From: Geobacter sp. SVR
GTDB taxonomy: Bacteria; Desulfobacterota; Desulfuromonadia; Geobacterales; Pseudopelobacteraceae
DNA length: 64,000 nucleotides
Reading direction: 5' to 3'
Assembly (NCBI RefSeq): GCF_016865365.1
Contig: NZ_AP024469.1
Span: forward strand, 1,883,501-1,947,500
How positions within the stretch are numbered: the first letter of the stretch is position 1; every line of letters begins with the position of its first letter. Below, piece by piece: positions 51,470 to 60,097 of this stretch. The position numbers and the translations under genes were made by a program. The notes under the pieces were generated by a model that saw only the letters and a program-made list of their open reading frames with translations, was not told the DNA's origin and did not search any database.

Positions 51470-54400
51470 TCAGTTCATGATTTTCAAAACTACCAACGAA
51501 ATATCGTCCTGCAGTGTGTCGGACCCGGTATGTGCGATCACGGCGGAATAGAAGGAATCAATGATGTCCTTTGGAGGCAGATTGCTGACACTGTAGAGAT
51601 GGGCACAGATGCGCTCCACGCCGAAGGGATCCCCTGTTGTGCTGGTAGCCTCGGAAAGCCCGTCGGTATAAAACAGCACCACATCTCCTCGCAACAACTC
51701 GATCTGCCGTTCTTCGAACATGACCGACTTTTTAACTCCTATGATCAGGCCTTCCGCATCCAGTTCCATGCATGAATTCTCCCCCGGCCGCATGACCAGG
51801 GGGTGGTTATGTCCTGCGTTGGCATAGGACAGACGGCCGGTAGCCGAATTGTATTTGGCATAAAACATGGTAATGAAGAGTTCTGCCCTGGTCAGGTCTT
51901 CGTAGAGCTGGCTGTTGAGCAGCTGCAGAATGGCGCTGGCACTGTGGGCCGTATTCAGCTGGGGGCGCAGGAGCGTACGCACCTCGGCCATGATCAGCGC
52001 CGCGCCGACACTATGGCCGGAGACATCAGCAATCAGAAGATCGACGGTATGATCGTCACGCAGGAAGAAATCATAGTAATCACCCCCGACATGTGCGGCG
52101 GATATGCAGCGGCCGGCCATTTCAATGCCGGAGAGCTCCGGCGCGGTGTCCGGAAGAAGTGAGATCTGGATCTGCTGGGCTATTTCCATGTCGCGCGTGA
52201 CACGGGCATTCTGGAGTAGCGCCTGCTCCTTCTGGCCACGCTCCAGTTCCTTGGCCTCAATCTCACGGACGATCGTGACCGCCTGGGCCAGTTGGCCAGC
52301 CAGACTGGAAAGCAGGCCGACGAACTCCTCGGTGAACAACCCGGGGATGGATTTGGAGAAAACCGAAATGATGCCGAGCGATGGCTCCCCTTCACGCAGG
52401 ATCGGTATGTGAGCGCATGAAACGATCCCCTCTGCGACGGTCAGCCGAAACGGCACGATTTCGCTTGCCAGGCGGGTGTCGTTGACCAAGTGTGCCTTGC
52501 GGTCGATCATGACCATGTCGAAATACGGCCTGCTTTCCTCGAACCAGTGGCGCTCATTGATTGGACGACGATTGCTGCCCTGATAGCTTTTCACGGCCAG
52601 TACGCCGTCTTTATCGCGCAGTTGAATCATGGCGACGTCCAGCCTGAACTCCTTCAGCAGCAGCTTCAAAAGGTCGTCCATGATAATCTGGAGGTCCAGG
52701 GTCCGGTTGATGATCTCCGATGCCTTCAGCCTGACGTACAGGGCTTCCCGGCTCTGATCGAGTGATGTCTTCACCGTGCTGAATATGTCGTAGACCGATT
52801 CCATGCGCGATCCCATGTCCGACAGGAAACTGTCGACAATGGCCCCTGCTGCGGCTGCCCCTACCGAGCCAGCCAGGGTCCTTTCCGCAAAGCGTTTCAG
52901 GTTGGGCAGTTCGAACTCGGAAATATGGCCATCGTCATTGGTGGTGCGGCCTTCGAGATAGCTGTTGATGGAACGCCTGGCTTCCTCTTCGCCGATGAAC
53001 TTTGTCATGAGCGTGACGAACTGGGCCACGGTGACCGGCTTCGACAGCCTGTGGGTTTCGATATGCCGCAGAGTGTGACGATCCGTATCGAATGAGACTA
53101 TGAACTTTCGTACCTGCTCGCGTTCCCGTTCGTCCTGCGCCAGGATGATCGAGCAGATGATGTAGCTGCTGATATTGAAGAGCATACTCCAGAAAAGAGA
53201 ATGACTCCAGAGATCCATTCCGCTGAGGCCGAACAGCGCCGTGGGCTTGAGCAGGCCGATGCCGAAGAGCCCCTGTTCGACGATCGAATCGGGAAACCAG
53301 CCGGACTTGGCGAAAGAAGGCAGCAGCAGGGTATAGAACCAGATAATGAAGCCCAGCAGGATGCCGCTGACAGCCCCTGCGCGATTGCCCCGCCGCCAGT
53401 AAAGCCCGCCGAGCATGGCAGGCATGAACTGGCAGGCGGCGGTAAAGGAGGTCATGCCCATGTCGACCAGCTTGTAGGTATCGCCGACAATGCGATAATA
53501 GGAATACCCCAGCAGAATGACCAGGAGGATGCCGATGCGCTTCAGGTTGATCAGCAGGTAGGGGAACCAGCTCTGAGGCGTGAACCGGACGATGACCGGC
53601 ATGAAGATGTGATTGAGCAGCATGGTCGAAATAGCGACCGACTCGACCATTACCATACCGGCAGCAGCGGAGAGCCCCCCCAGAAATGCCAGCATTGCAA
53701 TACTGCCGTGCCTGGTCAGGATGGGAATGTCGATTACGAAGAAATCCGCTCCTGCCGTGCTCCCCGTAGTCAGTATCCCCCCCAGCGCTATCGGCATGAT
53801 GAACAGGTTGATCAGGAAAAGATACAAGGGAAACAGCCACATGGCAGTCGATACATGCCTGGTATCGCAGTTCTCGATCACCATCACGTGAAATTGCCGC
53901 GGTAGCAGCATGATCGCGCCCATGGACAGGAAAAGCATGGTGAAGGCAGGGGTCGCGTCCTCGGAATTCTGCGGGGTGCTGAGAGTGAAGAGGCGTTCGA
54001 ATTGAGTGGGGTAGGAGTGCTGGAAGCGGGTAAAAATATCGTCGAAGCCGTCGAACAGATAATACGTCACAAAAATGCCGACGCCCACAAGGCTGACCAG
54101 CTTGACCAGCGACTCGAACGCCACGGCCGCCACTAACCCCTCATGACGTTCGGAGGAGACCAGCCTGCGGGCTCCGAAGATGATGCTGAACAGGGACAGG
54201 ATCAGGGCCAGTACCAGTCCGGTATGGATGGTCACCTCGGAGGTGCCGCGCGGTATGTGGATGGCGTTGTCGTGAAACCCGCTGAACTGAAAAAAACTGG
54301 TGGAGACAGCCTTGATTTGCAGGGCAATATAGGGCATTGCTCCCAGTATGGCTATCAGCGTCACCAATGCACCCAGCCAGGCCGATTTTCCGTAGCGCAG

Positions 54401-54724
54401 GCTGATGAAGTCGGCGATGGAGGTGATGTTGTGTTCCTTGCTGATCAGGATGATGCGGCGCAGAACGAAAAGCCATGAAAATGCGGTCAGTGAAGGACCG
54501 AGGTATATCAGCAGGAAATCGATGCCAGTGGTGGCCGCCTTGCCGACGCCGCCGAAGAAGGTCCACGAGGTGCAATAAACGGCAATGGAAAGGGTATAGA
54601 CGTAGGGATTGCCGACGATGCTCCGCCCCGTCTCCTTGCGCCAGTGCGCATACCAGGCGATCAGGAAGATCAGGACCACATACAGCATGGATACGGTTGC
54701 CGCCTGGAAGATTCCTGCGTTCAC
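51470..54724 (-). CDS. SSF transporter-STAC-like-GAF-SpoIIE phosphatase fusion
   Basis: 1084 residues. Residues about 1-535: twelve or more membrane helices of the sodium-solute symporter family (VGNPYVYTLSIAVYCTSWTFFGGVGKAA; FQHSYPTQFERLFTLSTPQ; ACQFMPAMLGGLYWRRGNRAG). About 570-600 is a STAC-like linker (VAQFVTLMTKFIGEEEARRSINSYL). A GAF domain (about 680-830) follows a coiled coil. C-terminal PP2C of SpoIIE type: MAGRCISAAHVGGDYYDFF, IADVSGHSVGAALIMAEV, YANAGHNHPLV, YTDGLSEA, LQDDISLVVL. Proposed: substrate-dependent dephosphorylation of the STAS protein downstream. 4-nt overlap with the upstream gene. Confidence 0.9.
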   Translation of the reverse strand: MNAGIFQAATVSMLYVVLIFLIAWYAHWRKETGRSIVGNPYVYTLSIAVYCTSWTFFGGVGKAATTGIDFLLIYLGPSLTAFSWLFVLRRIILISKEHNITSIADFISLRYGKSAWLGALVTLIAILGAMPYIALQIKAVSTSFFQFSGFHDNAIHIPRGTSEVTIHTGLVLALILSLFSIIFGARRLVSSERHEGLVAAVAFESLVKLVSLVGVGIFVTYYLFDGFDDIFTRFQHSYPTQFERLFTLSTPQNSEDATPAFTMLFLSMGAIMLLPRQFHVMVIENCDTRHVSTAMWLFPLYLFLINLFIMPIALGGILTTGSTAGADFFVIDIPILTRHGSIAMLAFLGGLSAAAGMVMVESVAISTMLLNHIFMPVIVRFTPQSWFPYLLINLKRIGILLVILLGYSYYRIVGDTYKLVDMGMTSFTAACQFMPAMLGGLYWRRGNRAGAVSGILLGFIIWFYTLLLPSFAKSGWFPDSIVEQGLFGIGLLKPTALFGLSGMDLWSHSLFWSMLFNISSYIICSIILAQDEREREQVRKFIVSFDTDRHTLRHIETHRLSKPVTVAQFVTLMTKFIGEEEARRSINSYLEGRTTNDDGHISEFELPNLKRFAERTLAGSVGAAAAGAIVDSFLSDMGSRMESVYDIFSTVKTSLDQSREALYVRLKASEIINRTLDLQIIMDDLLKLLLKEFRLDVAMIQLRDKDGVLAVKSYQGSNRRPINERHWFEESRPYFDMVMIDRKAHLVNDTRLASEIVPFRLTVAEGIVSCAHIPILREGEPSLGIISVFSKSIPGLFTEEFVGLLSSLAGQLAQAVTIVREIEAKELERGQKEQALLQNARVTRDMEIAQQIQISLLPDTAPELSGIEMAGRCISAAHVGGDYYDFFLRDDHTVDLLIADVSGHSVGAALIMAEVRTLLRPQLNTAHSASAILQLLNSQLYEDLTRAELFITMFYAKYNSATGRLSYANAGHNHPLVMRPGENSCMELDAEGLIIGVKKSVMFEERQIELLRGDVVLFYTDGLSEATSTTGDPFGVERICAHLYSVSNLPPKDIIDSFYSAVIAHTGSDTLQDDISLVVLKIMN

Positions 54725-54978
54725 GATGGGCCGGTCTCCCGGGGCTTGTCCCCGTTATGGCCAATGGCGAGGACGAACAGGTAGATCACGCCGATTGAGA
54801 TGAGCCAGCCGATGAAAAGATAGAGAAACAGGATGGGAAAGCCGAAGATGGTGGCGGGCTTGTTGAATATGTACAGGAACGGGAAATTCATCATGATGAT
54901 GCCCATGATGAAGAAGATGATCCACGATTCCCGCAGCTGCAGCCGGCGCAGCAATGTGTGGCCCAGGCGCTTCATCAT
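54721..54978 (-). CDS. Small two-helix membrane protein coupled to the SSF fusion
   Basis: 85 residues (first of two adjacent ATG). Two helices, ESWIIFFIMGIIMMNFPFLYIF and PILFLYLFIGWLISIGVIYLFVLAIG. Overlaps its neighbours by 4 nt on each side. Similar short membrane proteins often precede SSF-type fusions and may be a subunit or chaperone. Not otherwise recognised. Confidence 0.75.
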   Translation of the reverse strand: MMKRLGHTLLRRLQLRESWIIFFIMGIIMMNFPFLYIFNKPATIFGFPILFLYLFIGWLISIGVIYLFVLAIGHNGDKPRETGPS

Positions 54979-56555
54979 GCGATCCGGAGCCTCTTGTAGA
55001 TCTGGCTGGTCAGGCTTGCCGGGGAGGTACCGGTGTGCAAGGGGATTACCAGGCCTTCATTCGCAAGAGGGGGTTCGAACCGTTCGCGCTGGCTCGGCAG
55101 CAGCTCGAAACGGCCGTCCGACACGGATCGTCCCGAGGCCGCGCGTGCGACCAGCCGTCGCCGGGTCTCGGTTTCGCTGCAGGAAACATGCAGTACGACA
55201 AAGCGTGCCCGGTAGCGCTCCGCAAGAGCCGCAAATTCCAGACGGTGATCCCTGCTGATGAAGCTTGCGTCTATCACGGCGGAGCGTCCCATTGCCAGTT
55301 CCTCTTCGGCGCGCCGGGCAAGTTCATTATAGGTGGCACGGGTAGTGTCCTTTTCATAGAGACCATGGCCGTAGCCTGCGGGAGCAGGTTCATCGACCGG
55401 TATGCCGGCCATTTGCTTGCGAATCGCATCCGAACGGAAAACAGGAATGCCCAGTTCAAAGAAAAGCTGGGCTGCAAGCGTACTTTTTCCGCTTCCCATC
55501 AGGCCGCAGGTGATGAACAGGGTCGGCAGGAGCGTGTGCCGTTCGATATAGCCGCGCGCCAGCCTGAAATAACGGGCGGCCTTCGAGATGATCCGCTCAC
55601 GCTCCTGCAGGTCTGGCCCTGCGTCGTTCAGTCTGAAACTCTCCACCTTGCCTCGTATGAAGGCGCGATACACCTTGTAGAATTCGATTACCCCCGGCAT
55701 CCCGCTGTCACCGGATGCTTCGAGGTACGCTGCAGCCGTCTCCTCGGCCAGATCGTGCCGCCCATGAAAATCGAGATCCATCAGCAGAAAGGCCATATCC
55801 GACGCAGTGTCGCAGCAGCGGAAGCGTTCGTTGAATTCGATGCAGTCGAAGATGTAGATCCTGCCTTCTGTCAGGCAGATGTTCTCAAGGTGGATATCTC
55901 CGTCGCACTCCCTTATGAATCCGCCTTTCACCCGCTGGTCAAAGGCCTCCGCATGCTCACGCGCGAAGGAAACCACCCAATCCCGTATGAACTCCCTTTC
56001 CGATGCGGGAAGGGTAGTACTTTCCAAAGGGGCAGCCTGATCGAAGTTTTCCTGCCAATTGGAGAGAATGCGTTCCAGGTGGCCGTATTGCGAGATGCCG
56101 GGAGAGGTCTCCGCAGTGCGGTGGAACTCGGCAATGACACGGGCAACATCCCGCAGGTCGGCAGCAGTGGCGCGCCTCTCGGTTACCAGCCGATCCAGCA
56201 TCCCCTCCGCCGGCAGACGCTTCATTTTTACCGCATAATCAAGAACAGCGCCGTTCCCGTGAAAGGCGGCCCCGTCCGGTGCTTCGCGCAATTCAACCAC
56301 CCCTTCGTAGATATCGGGACAGAGGCGGCTGTTGTATTTTATCTCTTCATTGCAGTAGAAACGTCGGCGATCGATGGTCGAAAAGTTGAGAAAGCCGAAA
56401 TCGACCGGCTTTTTGACTTTATAGGCATGGCCGTCGGTGAGAAATATCCAGGAAACATGCGTCTGGACCATTTCGACCTTGCTGGTAGGCTCGGGGTAGG
56501 CATCGGGTTTCAAGAGGGATTTTAGTATGGATCGTATCACGGCCGCGCCTCGCAC
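54975..56555 (-). CDS. Bifunctional aminoglycoside-phosphotransferase-like / P-loop ATPase protein
   Basis: 526 residues. N-terminal half of APH/kinase type: FLTDGHAYKVKKPVDFGFLNF, CDGDIHLENICLTEGRIYIFDCIEF. C-terminal half has a P-loop kinase of the gluconate-kinase/AAA_33 type, with FITCGLMGSGKSTLAAQLF at about residue 350 and FRSDAIRKQM. Such fusions are widespread; the substrate is not known. First gene of the operon, overlapping the next by 4 nt. Not a proven resistance gene. Confidence 0.85.
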   Translation of the reverse strand: MRGAAVIRSILKSLLKPDAYPEPTSKVEMVQTHVSWIFLTDGHAYKVKKPVDFGFLNFSTIDRRRFYCNEEIKYNSRLCPDIYEGVVELREAPDGAAFHGNGAVLDYAVKMKRLPAEGMLDRLVTERRATAADLRDVARVIAEFHRTAETSPGISQYGHLERILSNWQENFDQAAPLESTTLPASEREFIRDWVVSFAREHAEAFDQRVKGGFIRECDGDIHLENICLTEGRIYIFDCIEFNERFRCCDTASDMAFLLMDLDFHGRHDLAEETAAAYLEASGDSGMPGVIEFYKVYRAFIRGKVESFRLNDAGPDLQERERIISKAARYFRLARGYIERHTLLPTLFITCGLMGSGKSTLAAQLFFELGIPVFRSDAIRKQMAGIPVDEPAPAGYGHGLYEKDTTRATYNELARRAEEELAMGRSAVIDASFISRDHRLEFAALAERYRARFVVLHVSCSETETRRRLVARAASGRSVSDGRFELLPSQRERFEPPLANEGLVIPLHTGTSPASLTSQIYKRLRIA

Positions 56556-56617
56556 TGTTTTTGAAGACTATCATCAAACAAGGCCATCCGCAAGCTTCCG
56601 GGCACCATCATAATCGT

Positions 56618-56646
56618 TTGACGCAAACAGGTATCCATGGTAATTT
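56618..56646 (+). promoter_or_regulatory. Possible promoter for the TPR lipoprotein
   Basis: TTGACG (56618-56623), 17-nt spacer, TAATTT (56641-56646). The -35 is good and the -10 poor. The gap also holds the divergent promoter of the minus-strand operon. Confidence 0.3.
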
Positions 56647-56682
56647 TTAATACATTTCCCACCCGAATGGACCTACGCCGAG

Positions 56683-58389
56683 ATGCCATTTCTACTGATC
56701 ATACTGCTGTGTACCCTTTCAATTTCCTCGTGCGCCACCGCCGGGAGCCCAGTATCTACCCAAACAGTCTCATCACCCGCTGTTCAAGATGATCATGCCC
56801 GGGCTCTCTATCTTTATTCCCGCGCCCGCCTGGCCACCCACGAGAGCGATTACCCGACCGCATTGACCCTTCTGCGGGAAGCCATGGAGCTCGAACCATC
56901 TTCAGCCTTTTTGCAGACAGCCATGGGGGAGATCAAGCTCAAAATCGGCCAGGCGCAGGAGGCGCTCGAATATTTTAACAAAGCGATTCAACTCGATCCT
57001 GAGGCCCGGGAGCCCTATCTCATGGCAGGGGTGCTGATGGCTTCGGCCGGACGCGATCAGGAAGCGGTCGAGCTGTTGCGTAAGGCCGTCAAACTGGATC
57101 CGACCAAAGAGGATGCCTACCTGCAACTGGTAATTTCGCTGACCCGTCTGTTCGAGTACGAGGAAGCGGTCAATACCCTGAAGTCCTTGGTGAAATTGAA
57201 ACCCGATTCCGTCCTGGCCTATTATTATCTTGGACGCACTTATAGCCAGATGAAGCTCTACCGGGAGGCAATCGGTTTCTACAAGAAAACCCTGGAGATC
57301 AGGCCCGATTTCAGCCAGGCGGCCATTGACATGGCGGCCTCCTACGAGGCGCTCGGAGATTATCCGCAGGCCATCGAGGTGTATCGCAGCATACTGGACG
57401 AAGACGAGAATCGAGCCGTCGTTCTTCAGCGGCTGATACAGCTGCTGATCCAGCAGCGCAGGTTCGATGAGGCACTGGAGTATCTCGAAGTTGCGGCGCA
57501 ATCAGGCCTGGGTGGCCAGGAAACGTTGCGGAAGATCGGTCTGATTCACATCGAGTTGGAACAGTACGATCAGGCAATCGCGGTCTTCACCGACCTGCTC
57601 CAAAAGGACCCGGCAGCCCACCCCATCAGGCTTTATCTCGGTATCGCCTATGAAGAGAAGGGGGATCTGGATCGGGCTTACGCCGAGTTTGAGAAGATTC
57701 CGCAGGGATCTCCCGCGTACCTGGAAGCAATCGGCCATATCGCGTTTATTCTTCAGGAAAAGGGGGAAACCGCCTCAGCCGAAAAGATCCTGAAGGACGC
57801 CATTGCCGTTGATCCGCGCAGTATTGAGTTGTACCTCTATCTGGCCTCGCTGTATGAAACGGTCGGCAAGCCGGAAGCGGCACTCGATCTGCTCAAAAAG
57901 GAAAACACACGCTTTGCCGATGACCCGCGCCTGCATTTCCGGCTCGGAGTGCTCATGGACAAATTGGGGCACAAGCAGGAATCGATGGCGGAGATGAAGC
58001 AGGTTCTCAAACTGAACCCAAAGGATGCGCAGGCCCTCAATTTTCTCGGATACTCCTACGCGGAACTGGGTGAAAACCTTGATGAGGCGCTCGAATATCT
58101 CAAACAGGCAGTGGAAATACGCCCCAATGACGGCTTCATTCTCGACAGCCTCGGCTGGGTCTATTTCAAAATGAAGAATTTCGACCAGGCGGTTCGCTAT
58201 CTTGAGGAGGCCAGTCGCCTTGCGGATGACGACTCGACCATTCTGGAGCACCTTGGCGATGCATACCTGGCGCGCCGGGAGTACAAGGAAGCTTTGAAGA
58301 CCTACAAGCGCGCACTCGAGATCGATCCGGACCGCAAAGAACTATCCGACAAGATCCGCAGGATCAAAGGGGAGCATGGTGAGCGATGA
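56683..58389 (+). CDS. TPR-repeat lipoprotein
   Basis: 568 residues. Lipobox LSISSC|ATAG at the end of a hydrophobic signal (MPFLLIILLCTLSISSC). At least ten TPR units follow, with consensus A-x-x-x-Y-x-x-A-x-x-x-x-P (e.g. AQEALEYFNKAIQLDPEAREPYL; EAIGFYKKTLEIRPDFSQAAI; DAQALNFLGYSYAELGENLDEALEYL). Likely periplasmic or outer-membrane scaffold. The ATG of the next gene lies in its stop codon (4 nt overlap). Confidence 0.9.
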   Translation: MPFLLIILLCTLSISSCATAGSPVSTQTVSSPAVQDDHARALYLYSRARLATHESDYPTALTLLREAMELEPSSAFLQTAMGEIKLKIGQAQEALEYFNKAIQLDPEAREPYLMAGVLMASAGRDQEAVELLRKAVKLDPTKEDAYLQLVISLTRLFEYEEAVNTLKSLVKLKPDSVLAYYYLGRTYSQMKLYREAIGFYKKTLEIRPDFSQAAIDMAASYEALGDYPQAIEVYRSILDEDENRAVVLQRLIQLLIQQRRFDEALEYLEVAAQSGLGGQETLRKIGLIHIELEQYDQAIAVFTDLLQKDPAAHPIRLYLGIAYEEKGDLDRAYAEFEKIPQGSPAYLEAIGHIAFILQEKGETASAEKILKDAIAVDPRSIELYLYLASLYETVGKPEAALDLLKKENTRFADDPRLHFRLGVLMDKLGHKQESMAEMKQVLKLNPKDAQALNFLGYSYAELGENLDEALEYLKQAVEIRPNDGFILDSLGWVYFKMKNFDQAVRYLEEASRLADDDSTILEHLGDAYLARREYKEALKTYKRALEIDPDRKELSDKIRRIKGEHGER

Positions 58390-60011
58390 ACTGGTGTCGC
58401 AGATTCAAGCCGTTCCTGCTGATCTGCGCCCTGATCATCGCGGGGTGTTCCCAGACCGGTGCTCCGAAAAATCCGGTACGTACCGGGGACGACCGGCCGG
58501 CATACGGTGATGCCATTGTTGAAGGGACCATTGGCGAGGCCTCAACGCTGATTCCGGTCCTTGCCACGGATTCGGCCTCCCATGCGGTGGCCGGACAGAT
58601 CTACAACGGGCTGATCAAGTACGACAAGGATCTCAACATCGTCCCTGACCTGGCCGACAGCTTCGATATCGCGCCCGATGGCCTGGTCATCACCTTTCAT
58701 CTCCGCAAGGGGGTGAAGTGGCACGATGGAGCGCCTTTCACCTCCCGCGATGTTCTCTATACCTATCGGGTGGTCATTGATCCCAAGACTCCCACCGCCT
58801 ATGCCGAGGACTTCAAGCAGATCAAGCATGTTTCCGCACTGGATGACTACACGGTGCAGGTGACATATGCCGCTCCATTCGCGCCGGCGCTGGCTTCATG
58901 GGGTATGAACATCCTGCCGGCCCATCTGCTGGAGGGGCAGGATATCACCAAGAGCCCGCTGGCCCGCAAGCCGATCGGCACCGGTCCCTACCGTTTCAGG
59001 GAATGGATCGCCGGCCAGAAGATCGTGCTGGAATCGAATCACGAGTATTTTGAAGGCCGGCCCTATATCGACCGCTATATCTATCGCATCATTCCCGATT
59101 CCTCGACCATGTACATGGAGCTTAAGGGGGGTGCCATCGATCTGATGGGGCTGACCCCGGTACAGTATGCCCGCCAGACCAATACTCCGCAGTTCACCTC
59201 CCGTTTCAACAAATTCCGTTACCCCTCTCCCGGCTATGTCTATATGGGCTATAATCTGCGCCATCCCCTGTTTGGTGACAAGCGGATCCGCCAGGCGCTG
59301 ACAGCCGCCATCGACAAGGAGGAACTGATTCATGGCGTGCTGTTCGGAATGGGGCAGAAAGCCCACGGCCCCATAGTGCCGGGGCGTTGGGCGTATAACC
59401 CGAAGGTGAAGGATATCGCCTACGACCCGGCACATGCGGTGGATCTGCTGGCTCAGGCGGGATGGAAACAGAAGAATGCCGACGGTATTCTGCTGAAGGA
59501 TGGCAAGCCGTTCTCGTTTACCATTCTCACCAATCAGGGGAATCAACAGCGGCTGTTGACGGCGCAGATCGTCCAGCAGAGACTCAGGTCCGTGGGGATC
59601 GATGTCAAAATCCGCGTTGTGGAGTGGGCCACTTTCTTGAAGGAATTCGTGGATAAGGGCAATTTCGAAGTGGTCATGCTGGGATGGAACACGTCGCAGG
59701 ATCCGGACATGTACGATATCTGGCATTCCAGCAAGACCAATCCCCACGAGTTCAACTTCATCGGCTTCAAGAATGCGGAGGTGGATCGTCTGTTGGTCGA
59801 AGGACGCAGCACCTTTGACATAGAAAAACGAAAGAGGGCCTATTTCAGGATTCAGGAAATTCTGGCCGATGAACAGCCTTACACCTTCCTGTATGTTCCC
59901 GATGCCCTGCCTGTGGTAAACTCGCGCATTCGCGGCATCGAACCGGCGCCGGCAGGGATCGGCCACAACCAGATCAAATGGTATGTGCCAAAGGCGGAAC
60001 AGATCTATTGA
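58386..60011 (+). CDS. Peptide/oligopeptide-binding lipoprotein (SBP_bac_5)
   Basis: 541 residues. Lipobox LIIAGC|SQTG. Solute-binding protein type 5 (DppA/OppA): EGTIGEASTLIPVLATDSASHAVAGQIYNGLIKYD; LRKGVKWHDGAPFTSRDVLYTY; YLLFQEYF-like C-terminal lobe. Ligand not known (peptide or other). No permease or ATPase genes are near. Confidence 0.93.
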   Translation: MNWCRRFKPFLLICALIIAGCSQTGAPKNPVRTGDDRPAYGDAIVEGTIGEASTLIPVLATDSASHAVAGQIYNGLIKYDKDLNIVPDLADSFDIAPDGLVITFHLRKGVKWHDGAPFTSRDVLYTYRVVIDPKTPTAYAEDFKQIKHVSALDDYTVQVTYAAPFAPALASWGMNILPAHLLEGQDITKSPLARKPIGTGPYRFREWIAGQKIVLESNHEYFEGRPYIDRYIYRIIPDSSTMYMELKGGAIDLMGLTPVQYARQTNTPQFTSRFNKFRYPSPGYVYMGYNLRHPLFGDKRIRQALTAAIDKEELIHGVLFGMGQKAHGPIVPGRWAYNPKVKDIAYDPAHAVDLLAQAGWKQKNADGILLKDGKPFSFTILTNQGNQQRLLTAQIVQQRLRSVGIDVKIRVVEWATFLKEFVDKGNFEVVMLGWNTSQDPDMYDIWHSSKTNPHEFNFIGFKNAEVDRLLVEGRSTFDIEKRKRAYFRIQEILADEQPYTFLYVPDALPVVNSRIRGIEPAPAGIGHNQIKWYVPKAEQIY

Positions 60012-60097
60012 TGTGTGATAAGAAGGTGCATCGGAGCAGCGTCCGATGTACACTGTCTGATAAGAAACCATTTATTGATACGAGAGAGGCTGCTCAC

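Noticed and set aside
54954..56525. 523-codon plus-strand ORF opposite the APH/ATPase gene
   Set aside because: The minus-strand frame has P-loop and APH motifs and overlap coupling; the plus frame shows none.
54975..56555. Antibiotic-resistance aminoglycoside phosphotransferase
   Set aside because: Only fold-level similarity; the fusion with a P-loop kinase is a broad housekeeping-type family.
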